Notes under the pieces: generated by a model
Told to the model about the DNA's origin: nothing
Seen by the model: only the letters and a program-made list of their open reading frames with translations
The model's database searches: none
Translations under genes and position numbers: made by a program
Source of the DNA: Betaproteobacteria bacterium
GTDB lineage: Bacteria > Desulfobacterota > Desulfovibrionia > Desulfovibrionales > Desulfovibrionaceae
Assembly: GCA_009778295.1 (NCBI GenBank)
Contig: WRKB01000219.1
Location: 1 to 5,821, forward strand
Length of the DNA: 5,821 nucleotides
Direction: 5' to 3'
Shown here: piece by piece, positions 1 through 5,710 of the stretch
Position numbering within the stretch: position 1 is the first letter of the stretch
Layout of the letters: every line of letters begins with the position of its first letter

Positions 1-232
1 ACTGGCCGCCATAGACGCCAACCACAGGGGCAGACACCGCGCCGAAGAACTCAGCCGCCTTCTGCACCTCTACCCTCAGGCGCACATCCAAAAACGCAGG
101 CAGCGGGCCGCCTTTATCCGCGCACAGTGGCTACGGGTTATCTACCTGCACATGGCGGAGACCGAAGCCAATCCCCGGATGCGTGAAGCCTACCTCAAGG
201 CGGCACAGGGAACGTTTCGCGCGGAAGGATGA
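1..232 (+). CDS. 3' end of an unrecognised protein gene (partial)
   Basis: An open frame runs from the left edge (first full codon at base 2) to TGA at 230-232, giving the last 76 residues of a protein. The sequence is rich in Arg, Ala, His and Gln, with helical-looking stretches (for example RHRAEELSRLLHLYP and MREAYLKAAQGTFRAEG). It has no membrane segment and no motif I can name. Amphipathic alternation and third-position GC make it look coded rather than random. It ends 48 bases before the stop codon of the minus-strand kinase, so the two genes converge. I cannot assign a function. The start and any recognisable domain lie outside the window. Confidence 0.6.
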   Translation, partial: LAAIDANHRGRHRAEELSRLLHLYPQAHIQKRRQRAAFIRAQWLRVIYLHMAETEANPRMREAYLKAAQGTFRAEG

Positions 233-260
233 CCAATAGAGCAATTTAGCCTTTTATTGG
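233..260. terminator. weak hairpin between convergent genes
   Basis: CCAATAGA (233-240) can pair with TTTATTGG (253-260), with one G-T wobble and a 12-base loop. It sits directly after the stop of the left partial gene and before the 3' end of the kinase. The stem is AT-rich and no clear run of T follows on either strand, so it is at best a weak or factor-assisted terminator. Position is the main argument. Confidence 0.22.
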
Positions 261-280
261 CCTCTTAGCCGGTCATGGCT

Positions 281-1225
281 CTAAAAAATTTCCCTGCTCA
301 AGCGCCCGAACGTCTTCTGGTGACGGGACAGGACGCTCTTTTTCGTAAAGGAATGCTCCTGTGTGCCGCTGTGTTCTACGCAGAAGCTGGCGCAACTGGC
401 CCCCAGGGCCGCCGCTTCCGGAATCCCAAGCCCGGCGACGATCCCCTTGATCAGGCCGGCCCGGTATGCATCGCCCGCACCAGTGGGATCAAGCACGCGC
501 GCGGGCCTAGCAATCTCGATATTGCTCGACCGCCCCCCATACACGCGGGAACCTTTGCCTCCCAAAGTGACAATAAGCCACTCCACGCGTTCGGCCAGAC
601 CCTTTTTTGTAAGGTTGGCACGCTTCAGGATGAGTTCCAGTTCATAATCATTGCTGATGCACATAAAGGCGCCGGTAAGCGCCTCGGTCAGTTCGCTGCC
701 GGAAAGAGCAGGGATCTGCTGCCCCGGATCGAAAATATACCGGATGCCGCGTTCGCGGAAAAAGGCCGGCAGCCTCACCATATCCTCATGATTGCCCGGC
801 CCGATGATCGCTATGTCACGCAGGGGATCCAGCTCGGGGAAGGCGTATCCGCAGGGAAAACGCATGGCGGCGGGAGAAAAGGCGGTAATCTGGTTGTTGC
901 TCCGGTCAGTAATGATGAAGGCTGCGGCCGTGAATTCATCCTTGACTATGCGTATGCCATCGCGCGGCAGCTTCAGTTTTTTGAGCGCCGCCTCGTAAAT
1001 AGCGAAATCCTTGCCCGCCGCGCCGAGGATATGCGGCTTTTCTCCCAGCAGGGCAAGATTGTAGGCAATGTTGCCCGCAGTGCCGCCACGTTTGAGATCC
1101 ACCCGGTCAATCAAAAAGCAAACGTTCAGGATATGCAGCCGATCTGGCAGCAGGTGCTCCTCAAACGCCCCGGGAAACGTCATGATGCGGTCATAGGCGA
1201 CCGAACCCGAGATATAAATGGACAT
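281..1225 (-). CDS. PfkB-family carbohydrate/nucleoside kinase (adenosine-kinase-like)
   Basis: This 314-residue protein should transfer phosphate from ATP to a sugar or nucleoside hydroxyl in the cytoplasm. Both PfkB signatures are visible: GGTAGNIAYNLALLG at residues 47-61 (substrate-binding glycines and Asn) and DPTGAGDAYRAG at 246-257, which holds the anion hole and catalytic base Asp252. Between them are DPGQQIP (166-172), an N-x-x-E-type metal/phosphate motif NDYE (192-195) and VTLGGKGS (219-226). Length is normal for the family. The DPGQQ motif and overall feel are closer to the adenosine/nucleoside kinase branch than to ribokinase or fructokinase, but substrate cannot be read from sequence. 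The ATG at 1225 is preceded by GGAGGA about 7 bases upstream; the frame stays open further upstream but would overlap cutA. It lies 28 bases after cutA and is probably co-transcribed with it. Confidence 0.9.
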   Translation of the reverse strand: MSIYISGSVAYDRIMTFPGAFEEHLLPDRLHILNVCFLIDRVDLKRGGTAGNIAYNLALLGEKPHILGAAGKDFAIYEAALKKLKLPRDGIRIVKDEFTAAAFIITDRSNNQITAFSPAAMRFPCGYAFPELDPLRDIAIIGPGNHEDMVRLPAFFRERGIRYIFDPGQQIPALSGSELTEALTGAFMCISNDYELELILKRANLTKKGLAERVEWLIVTLGGKGSRVYGGRSSNIEIARPARVLDPTGAGDAYRAGLIKGIVAGLGIPEAAALGASCASFCVEHSGTQEHSFTKKSVLSRHQKTFGRLSREIF

Positions 1226-1242
1226 GCAGCTTTCCTCCGGGC
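1226..1242 (-). promoter_or_regulatory. Shine-Dalgarno fixing the kinase start
   Basis: Read on the minus strand, the bases before the ATG at 1225 are GCCCGGAGGAAAGCTGC. The GGAGGA core is about 7 bases from the start codon. This decides in favour of the 314-residue protein and against longer products that would run back into cutA in another frame. Confidence 0.7.
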
Positions 1243-1253
1243 AGCCTTTTCCC

Positions 1254-1580
1254 TTACAATATGTTGGAATTCTCCGTGCTTTCCCGTATCCAGTCCAAAA
1301 AGCCGGCCTCGCCCCGCACCAGCGGCACGGCGACGACACAGGGAAGCTCATAGCTGTGCAGTTCACGCACCCTGGCCGCAAGCGCCTCAAAGCGGTCTTC
1401 GGTGGTTTTGGCAAGAAAGGCGGTCTCTTCGGCGGATTGCACTTCGCCTGCCCAGCGATATACAGATTCCACCCGTCCGAGGATATTCGCGCAGGCCGCA
1501 AGCCGCTCTTCCACGAGTGCCCTGGCGATGCGGCGCGCCTCATCCGCATCGGCGGCGGTTACATACACCATGATGTACAT
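1254..1580 (-). CDS. cutA: divalent-cation tolerance protein CutA
   Basis: This 108-residue protein has the hallmarks of the CutA1 family, small cytoplasmic ferredoxin-like-fold proteins that form very stable trimers and were linked in E. coli to copper/divalent metal tolerance; their biochemical role is still unclear. Visible family blocks in order: an N-terminal strand MYIMVYVTAADADEAR, ERLAACANIL (25-34), SVYRWAGEVQSAEE (39-52), the K-T pair (58-59), and the C-terminal ELHSYELPCVVAVPLVRGE (73-91) followed by FLDWIRES. Length is typical. The ATG at 1580 is chosen because GGAGGA lies about 9 bases upstream and because CutA proteins start just before this first strand. An in-frame upstream start at 1622 would add 14 residues not seen in the family. 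First gene of a probable operon with the kinase and divergent from nth. Confidence 0.93.
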   Translation of the reverse strand: MYIMVYVTAADADEARRIARALVEERLAACANILGRVESVYRWAGEVQSAEETAFLAKTTEDRFEALAARVRELHSYELPCVVAVPLVRGEAGFLDWIRESTENSNIL

Positions 1581-1703
1581 ACCCTGTCTTCCTCCCGGCA
1601 GAAACGGACAAAGCCTTGCCAAAGATAGGCGTGATATGGCATATATCTTACCGGCTTATATCTACTACAGAAAATAAATCCCCGCAACGGCCCGGCAATA
1701 AGC
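1581..1703. promoter_or_regulatory. divergent intergenic region, cutA / nth
   Basis: This 123-base gap must carry the promoters for the leftward cutA-kinase operon and the rightward nth-cheV pair. Its middle (about 1621-1680) is much more AT-rich than the flanking genes, as expected for promoter DNA. On the plus strand TTGCCA (1616-1621) could be a -35 element, but no well-spaced good -10 follows; ATATAT at 1641 is spaced 19 bases away. I see no clear operator palindrome. Promoter location is therefore inferred from gene layout only. Confidence 0.4.
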
Positions 1704-2357
1704 ATGGACGAAAGCACCCAGGCTGAACGCATTCTGACCGCCTTACGGCGGCGCTATCCCAACCCTGTACCGCATCTGAATGCGGTCTCCCCCTGGCAAT
1801 TGCTGGCGGCAACGATCCTCTCCGCGCAATGCACTGATGCCAGAGTCAATACCGTAACGCCCACCCTCTTTTCCCGGTGGCCGGGACCGGAAGAGACCGC
1901 ACGGGCCGGTCTTGCCGAACTGGAAGACACCATCCGCAGCACGGGCTTTTTTCGCATGAAGGCGCGCAATATCCTGCAAACGGCGCGGCGGATCGTGGAC
2001 GTCTACGGGGGACAGGTGCCCCGCAGCCTCGCCGAACTCATCACCCTGCCCGGGGTAGCCCGCAAAACCGCCAACGTGGTGCTGTGGGGCGCTTTCGGCA
2101 TCAATGAAGGGCTTGCCGTGGATACGCACGTTGCCCGCATTTCCCGCCGCCTGGGATTGACCAGCGCCCAGGTCGCGGACAAAATCGAACAGGACCTGAT
2201 CGCACTCTTCCCGCGCGCAGAATGGGGAAATGTAAACCACCGCATGGTGTCCTTCGGCCGCGACGTCTGCCTGGCGCGCGCGCCGCGCTGCGAGCGCTGC
2301 GAACTGCTTGTGAACTGCCCGCGCCGGGGCGTTGATAACTCGCGTAAAATCCGCTAA
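1704..2357 (+). CDS. nth: endonuclease III (DNA glycosylase/AP lyase)
   Basis: This 217-residue enzyme removes oxidised pyrimidines from DNA and nicks the resulting abasic site, opening base-excision repair. All key features are present: LSAQCTD (39-45), the helix-hairpin-helix LPGVARKTANVV (115-126) with the catalytic Lys121, the catalytic Asp140 in VDTHVAR, and a C-terminal 4Fe-4S cluster loop with Cys189, Cys196, Cys199 and Cys205 in the exact C-x6-C-x2-C-x5-C spacing. Length matches the E. coli enzyme (about 211 residues). The ATG at 1704 has no obvious strong Shine-Dalgarno (upstream bases CCCGGCAATAAGC), so expression may be low. No better start is visible. It is followed after 22 bases by cheV, probably in one transcript. 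Confidence 0.96.
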   Translation: MDESTQAERILTALRRRYPNPVPHLNAVSPWQLLAATILSAQCTDARVNTVTPTLFSRWPGPEETARAGLAELEDTIRSTGFFRMKARNILQTARRIVDVYGGQVPRSLAELITLPGVARKTANVVLWGAFGINEGLAVDTHVARISRRLGLTSAQVADKIEQDLIALFPRAEWGNVNHRMVSFGRDVCLARAPRCERCELLVNCPRRGVDNSRKIR

Positions 2358-2370
2358 CTTGCCCACCTGC

Positions 2371-2379
2371 GAGGGGAGT
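2371..2379 (+). promoter_or_regulatory. Shine-Dalgarno deciding the cheV start
   Basis: GAGGGGAGT lies immediately before the ATG at 2380. The GAGG core is about 5 bases from the start. It supports this ATG over an in-frame TTG at 2332 that would overlap the end of nth. Confidence 0.6.
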
Positions 2380-3342
2380 ATGACACAAACACACATCCTG
2401 CTGGAATCCGGCGGCAACGAGCTGGAAATCATCGAGTTTTATATTGAGGAACAGCTCCCCAACAGCAAATCCTATTGCGGCTACTACGCCATGAACGTCG
2501 CCAAGGTCCTGGAAATCATCCGCATGCCGGAAATCACCAGCGTTCCCAGCAAACACGACAAAGCGGTACTCGGCACCTTCAACCTGCGCGGCCGGGTTCT
2601 GCCTTTGGTGGACTTGGCAAAATGGCTCGGCAAGACCAGCACCCCCCATGACGCGCGTAAAGTCATCGTGTCCGAATTCAGTGGAGTCGTCACAGCCTTT
2701 CTGGTTTCCGGGGTAACCCGCATCCACCGGATCAGCTGGAACCAGGTCGAACCGCCGGGGCAGCACGTACAGAACTATTCGCGCGACAGCATCACCGGCG
2801 TAGTGCGCATTGACGAGCACATCCTTTTTATCTTGGATATGGAAAAGATTGTCGCTTCCATGGATCCGCACCATGCCGGCAAAGCTTTCACAGCGGATCT
2901 GGAAGAGATCGACGCAACGGATGCCCGCAGCTTTCATCTGCTCGTGGTGGATGATTCCACTTCGCTGCGCCATCTGATCAAAGACACGCTGGAAAAGGCC
3001 GGATATAACGTCACCACGGCTTCCAACGGCAAAGAAGCCTGGGAATACTTGCAGCGAATGAAGGCGCAGGCCCAGGAAGAAAATCTTCCCGTCACGGAAA
3101 AATTACACATCGTAATTTCTGATATCGAAATGCCGGAAATGGACGGGCACGCGCTCACCAAACGAATTCGGGAGGACAGCGGGCTGCAAAAACTCCCGGT
3201 CGTACTCTTTTCTTCAATTATTACAGATACTTTACGCCATAAGGGGGCGAGTGTGGGCGCGGATGATCAGATTTCCAAGCCCGACCTGCCCGGCCTTACC
3301 AAGCGCATGCGCGCCGTTATCGCCGCCAAGCTGGGCAAATAA
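2380..3342 (+). CDS. cheV: chemotaxis protein CheV (CheW-receiver fusion)
   Basis: A 320-residue cytoplasmic protein with two domains. Residues about 15-165 are CheW-like, with the coupling-fold pattern around VLEIIRMPEITSVP (43-56), GTFNLRGRVLPLVDLAKWLG (65-84) and TGVVRIDEHILFILDMEKIV (139-158). Such domains link chemoreceptors to the kinase CheA. Residues about 185-315 form a phospho-receiver domain: acidic pair Asp191/Asp192 in LLVVDDS, the phospho-acceptor Asp248 in ISDIEMPEMDG, the switch Ser at 278 in VVLFSS, and Lys300 in ISKPD. All residues needed for phosphorylation are intact, so it can tune array signalling or act as a phosphate sink. This order and length are those of CheV. It follows nth by 22 bases. 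No other chemotaxis gene is in the window, so it is an orphan coupling protein here. Confidence 0.94.
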   Translation: MTQTHILLESGGNELEIIEFYIEEQLPNSKSYCGYYAMNVAKVLEIIRMPEITSVPSKHDKAVLGTFNLRGRVLPLVDLAKWLGKTSTPHDARKVIVSEFSGVVTAFLVSGVTRIHRISWNQVEPPGQHVQNYSRDSITGVVRIDEHILFILDMEKIVASMDPHHAGKAFTADLEEIDATDARSFHLLVVDDSTSLRHLIKDTLEKAGYNVTTASNGKEAWEYLQRMKAQAQEENLPVTEKLHIVISDIEMPEMDGHALTKRIREDSGLQKLPVVLFSSIITDTLRHKGASVGADDQISKPDLPGLTKRMRAVIAAKLGK

Positions 3343-3413
3343 CGCCCGCCATCAAGCGGCATTCCGGCATACAATCCAGGCCAGAGCAAGTGCAAATTTA
3401 ATGGCAATCTACT

Positions 3414-5135
3414 CTAGCCATGCAAGAGATGATGCAGTAAGATATGCAAATCATTCTGTATTTCTGTATCCGGATGCGTAACGCCTTCAAGCACAACGGT
3501 CTGCACAATCGGCGTCACGGCACCATCGCCGGCGTGGACATGCAATACCACGTTTTCAAAGGTTTCCCCGTTGACCGTCATGGTCTCCTGACTGGCGGTA
3601 ACCCGTGAAAGCAAATAATCGACCGTTGCATCTTCGCCGAACAGATCAGGCAGATCAAGATGCGCATCCCCGAAACTGACGTGGCGCACTTCGGCCGCTT
3701 GGCTCTGCTCGACTGGCGCCGCAGAGAAAGAACCGCCGATAAGCAGATCGGAACCATCCCCCAGCAGATTGCCGTCGATTGTGGAGAGCAGTCCGTCGGC
3801 GCTGTGAAGGGCCGTCGCGTGTTCCGCATGCTCACCCAAGATGGCATGATGATGTACGTCGCCATGCGGGGAGTCTTCCGCCACAAGTCCAAAATCCGCG
3901 CCGTGATCGTGGATATGGAATAGATCCGGAACGGTTTCCGTCCGCAATTCGGGCAAAACAGCGCTGAAATCCGCATGCGCGAGGGCCAGCAGCACAAGAG
4001 TCAACTGGCCGGTATCAAGAAGAATCTGAGCCTGTGCCGCAGTATCAAAGGAGTTCAGCATGGAGGGGTCCACTGCGCTGCCTATTCCTATGGCGTACAA
4101 GGCCAAACGCTGCGTTCCATCCATAATTTTCCGGCAAGCATGCAAGGATTTGCCGGCTTCCAACGCGCCCGAACTGACGCCGCTACCGCCCTGTACTTTA
4201 GTCGTCAGACTCTGATAGGCGATACCGCTGCCATCCAGGGCCGTAGCAGTGACGGCCCCCACGGGGTCATGCCACGCGCCTCTGCGGTACTGCTCAAAAT
4301 TGCCACTGGCGCTTATCCGGTAGACCGCTCCCCTGGCTTCGGACAGCCTGCCGCCCGAGGCGTCAAAATAATGGGACCGCCCCGGCACGTAGTATTCCGG
4401 TAGCGCGCAGCACACCCGCCGGGCCGGACTGTCAGGAGCAAAAACGGCGTTGGCGGCGCACCAGTTCAAGCTTGAACCCACGCGCACTTCAAACTCGCCC
4501 TCCTCGGAGGCGCGGTAGCGGCGCATGTTGCTGTTGCTGCCTACAGCCTGCCCATTCGCATCGTAATATACCCGTCCCTTGCCGCCATATACGAATTCCG
4601 TGCCGTTGTAGACATAAACTCCGGATTTGCTGGACGCGATGCTGTGGGTGAAGGTGTCATGGTAATAACAGGTGGGCTTGCCGTCAGTGATAAAAAACAC
4701 CGCGCTTGAAGCCTGTTCATCGTCGCACGCGGCAAACCACTCCCCGGCCTTGTGAAAGGCCGCCTGATAATTGGTGCCGCCGCAGGCCCGAAGCCCATGA
4801 ATCGCCTGGTAAAAAGGATCTTCAGGCCGGGAGCTGAATTCCGTAAAATTTTCCACCGCAAAAAACGCGGTAATTTTCTCGGAAAAGCCGATCAGGCAGA
4901 CATTCAGCCGTATTCCCCGCGCTGCGTATGTGGCAAGCTTGGCGGCAAACTGCTCCAGAGAGTCCTTCAGTTTTGCCAGTTGCGGATCATCGCGCTCCAT
5001 ACTGCCAGAGGTATCCACCAGAATAGCCACATTATGCACGGGCGCGGGAGCTTCGGGCTGCAACTGCGCCTCTGTGGAAAAATCGGAATCAAGATAAAGT
5101 TCCTGCACCAGACGCCGGAAGTCGTCCACGCTCAT
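3414..5135 (-). CDS. VWA-domain protein with type I secretion C-terminal signal
   Basis: From the ATG at 5135 this is 573 residues (positions below use that start). Residues about 33-155 and 340-385 form a von Willebrand factor A domain with a full metal-ion-dependent adhesion site: DTSGSM (Asp41, Ser43, Ser45), Thr121 in GGTNY, and Asp151 in ITDGKP. The last strand is ALYAIGIGS (345-353). About 190 residues rich in Tyr, Gly and Ser are inserted between ITDGKP and that strand. A His-rich segment (about 406-444) follows, then GDGSDLLIGG (459-468), resembling one RTX calcium-binding repeat. The tail carries LDLPDLFGE and VQTVVLEGV, like the VCA0849-type type I secretion target domain. There is no signal peptide, which fits ATP-driven one-step export. 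AGGAG 6 bases before the ATG supports this start; an in-frame ATG at 5246 would add 37 Pro/Ala/Arg-rich residues and has a weak ribosome site. Likely role: surface or secreted adhesin; ligand unknown. Confidence 0.8.
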   Translation of the reverse strand: MSVDDFRRLVQELYLDSDFSTEAQLQPEAPAPVHNVAILVDTSGSMERDDPQLAKLKDSLEQFAAKLATYAARGIRLNVCLIGFSEKITAFFAVENFTEFSSRPEDPFYQAIHGLRACGGTNYQAAFHKAGEWFAACDDEQASSAVFFITDGKPTCYYHDTFTHSIASSKSGVYVYNGTEFVYGGKGRVYYDANGQAVGSNSNMRRYRASEEGEFEVRVGSSLNWCAANAVFAPDSPARRVCCALPEYYVPGRSHYFDASGGRLSEARGAVYRISASGNFEQYRRGAWHDPVGAVTATALDGSGIAYQSLTTKVQGGSGVSSGALEAGKSLHACRKIMDGTQRLALYAIGIGSAVDPSMLNSFDTAAQAQILLDTGQLTLVLLALAHADFSAVLPELRTETVPDLFHIHDHGADFGLVAEDSPHGDVHHHAILGEHAEHATALHSADGLLSTIDGNLLGDGSDLLIGGSFSAAPVEQSQAAEVRHVSFGDAHLDLPDLFGEDATVDYLLSRVTASQETMTVNGETFENVVLHVHAGDGAVTPIVQTVVLEGVTHPDTEIQNDLHILLHHLLHG

Positions 5136-5150
5136 GGCGCGCTCCTGTCC
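5136..5150 (-). promoter_or_regulatory. Shine-Dalgarno for the VWA gene
   Basis: On the minus strand the bases before the ATG at 5135 read GGGACAGGAGCGCGCC. AGGAG is 6 bases from the start. The competing in-frame ATG at 5246 is preceded only by GGGAAAGCGGT, a poorer match. This is the main reason for preferring the shorter protein. Confidence 0.55.
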
Positions 5151-5249
5151 CGGCGGGACGGCGGCAGGAGAAGAGGCGGAACGCGCCCCTCTCTTGAACG
5201 GGTCCACACCGACAGGAGGAAAATTTGCTTTTATCCGGCCAACCATACC

Positions 5250-5500
5250 GCTTTCCCGGCACACCAAGCTCCAAGGCAGACGCCCCCCGCTCGCGATACC
5301 TCATCAGAACATTATCAAATTGACTATATTTTAAAAATATACATAAAACACAATAAGATATAAAAACGAAACACCCTAATCCATATATCCCAGCTAGATT
5401 ACTTTGTCATATACACGCTGCGCTTAAAAAAAGCAAGCTTTTCCCCTTTTTTTCTTCCGGTACCCACTACAAGACATCCCATACTTACCCTAACGGTTCA
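5250..5500. promoter_or_regulatory. AT-rich non-coding region upstream of the VWA gene
   Basis: No convincing gene lies here. Bases about 5310-5420 are strikingly AT-rich compared with the genes around them and should contain the promoter of the leftward VWA gene. The best candidate I find on the minus strand is TATAGT (5323-5328) with TTGTGT (5348-5353) 19 bases upstream; the -35 is a poor match and the spacing long, so this is only a suggestion. If used, the untranslated leader would be close to 180 bases. No riboswitch-like or operator structure is recognisable. Confidence 0.35.
5426..5453 (-). terminator. possible terminator-like A/T hairpin
   Basis: Seven A (5426-5432), then GCAAGCTTTTCCCC, then seven T (5447-5453). 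AAAAGC and GCTTTT (5429-5442) can pair with a very small loop, and the outer A and T runs can pair in an alternative fold. On the minus strand the hairpin ends in a run of seven T, as an intrinsic terminator would. It could end a transcript from the partial minus-strand gene at 5703-5821. The stem is short and AT-rich, so strength is doubtful. Confidence 0.25.
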
Positions 5501-5508
5501 TTATGAAA
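5501..5508. repeat. target-site duplication, left copy
   Basis: TTATGAAA here is repeated exactly at 5703-5710, immediately outside the other end of the inverted-repeat element. An 8-base duplication directly abutting both terminal repeats is the expected scar of transposition. Confidence 0.75.
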
Positions 5509-5509
5509 G

Positions 5510-5553
5510 GCTCTGTTACGCACTGATTGATTTTCTATTTCGTATAACAGAGC
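5510..5553. repeat. left subterminal inverted repeat of the element
   Basis: GCTCTGTTA (5510-5518) is the perfect complement of TAACAGAGC (5545-5553), a 9-bp stem with a 26-base AT-rich loop. The left terminal repeat therefore also has an inverted partner 35 bases inside the element. Confidence 0.7.
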
Positions 5554-5581
5554 AAAAGACACGCTCACTCTGGCGCTATTC

Positions 5582-5600
5582 GGCGCAAATATATTGCGCC
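5582..5600. repeat. internal palindrome of the element
   Basis: GGCGCAA (5582-5588) and TTGCGCC (5594-5600) form a perfect 7-bp stem around the loop ATATA. No T run follows, so it is structural rather than a typical terminator. Confidence 0.6.
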
Positions 5601-5615
5601 TACGCCTTCGTGGCG

Positions 5616-5643
5616 GGCAGCCGCCCAAAATTTGGCGGCTGCC
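5616..5643. repeat. strong internal GC-rich hairpin of the element
   Basis: GGCAGCCGCC (5616-5625) and GGCGGCTGCC (5634-5643) form a perfect 10-bp stem around the 8-base loop CAAAATTT. It is the most stable structure in the element and would fold in either transcript. Confidence 0.7.
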
Positions 5644-5645
5644 TC

Positions 5646-5702
5646 GGCTCTGTTGCAGGAGCAGATAGACTTCACAAATCAACCGTTTCCTGCAACAGAG
5701 CC
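5646..5702. repeat. right-end 15-bp inverted repeat of the element
   Basis: GGCTCTGTTGCAGGA (5646-5660) is the exact reverse complement of TCCTGCAACAGAGCC (5688-5702), with a 27-base loop. The inner arm is thus a full copy of the right terminal repeat in opposite orientation. It could be a nested or duplicated end. Confidence 0.8.
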
Positions 5703-5710
5703 TTATGAAA
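5703..5710. repeat. target-site duplication, right copy
   Basis: Exact copy of TTATGAAA at 5501-5508, beginning at the base after the right terminal repeat. On the minus strand it reads TTTCATAA and includes the stop codon of the candidate gene at 5703-5821. Confidence 0.75.

Larger units (their letters stand above)
5509..5702. mobile_element. 194-base MITE-like element with terminal inverted repeats
   Basis: The left end starts GGCTCTGTTACG and the right end, read inward on the minus strand, starts GGCTCTGTTGCAGG; the first nine bases are identical and position 11 also matches. Exact 8-base direct repeats (TTATGAAA) abut both ends. There is no transposase: frames across the element give only Arg-rich products without recognisable motifs. 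The interior is a chain of palindromes. Eight-base duplications are known for the IS6 and IS1595 families, and the ends resemble the G-G-C/T-x-CTGTTGCA ends of IS6-type elements, so a non-autonomous relative or deletion remnant mobilised in trans by such a transposase is the likely explanation. The parent family is inferred, not demonstrated. Confidence 0.72.

Noticed and set aside
1226..1549. Longer kinase with about 108 extra N-terminal residues
   Set aside because: The extension lies over cutA in another frame, and a strong GGAGGA ribosome site precedes the ATG at 1225, where PfkB proteins normally start.
275..1573. Long plus-strand open frame (432 codons) across the kinase and cutA
   Set aside because: It is antisense to two genes with clear family motifs and ribosome sites. 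Its own product has no recognisable domain, so it is a shadow of GC-rich codon use.
2101..2973. Minus-strand open frame of 290 codons across nth and cheV
   Set aside because: Antisense to two well-supported genes and without family features.
3343..3413. Terminator between convergent cheV and VWA genes
   Set aside because: Searched both strands and found only a 4-bp stem (CCGC/GCGG) without a T run, too weak to call.
5582..5643. Internal palindromes as intrinsic terminators
   Set aside because: Stems are good but no T run follows on either strand. They are better treated as structural parts of the mobile element.
5509..5702. CRISPR-like array because of repeated CTCTGTT motifs
   Set aside because: Repeats are short, alternate in orientation and have irregular spacing (35, about 95 and 40 bases). 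Terminal repeats plus target duplication explain them better.
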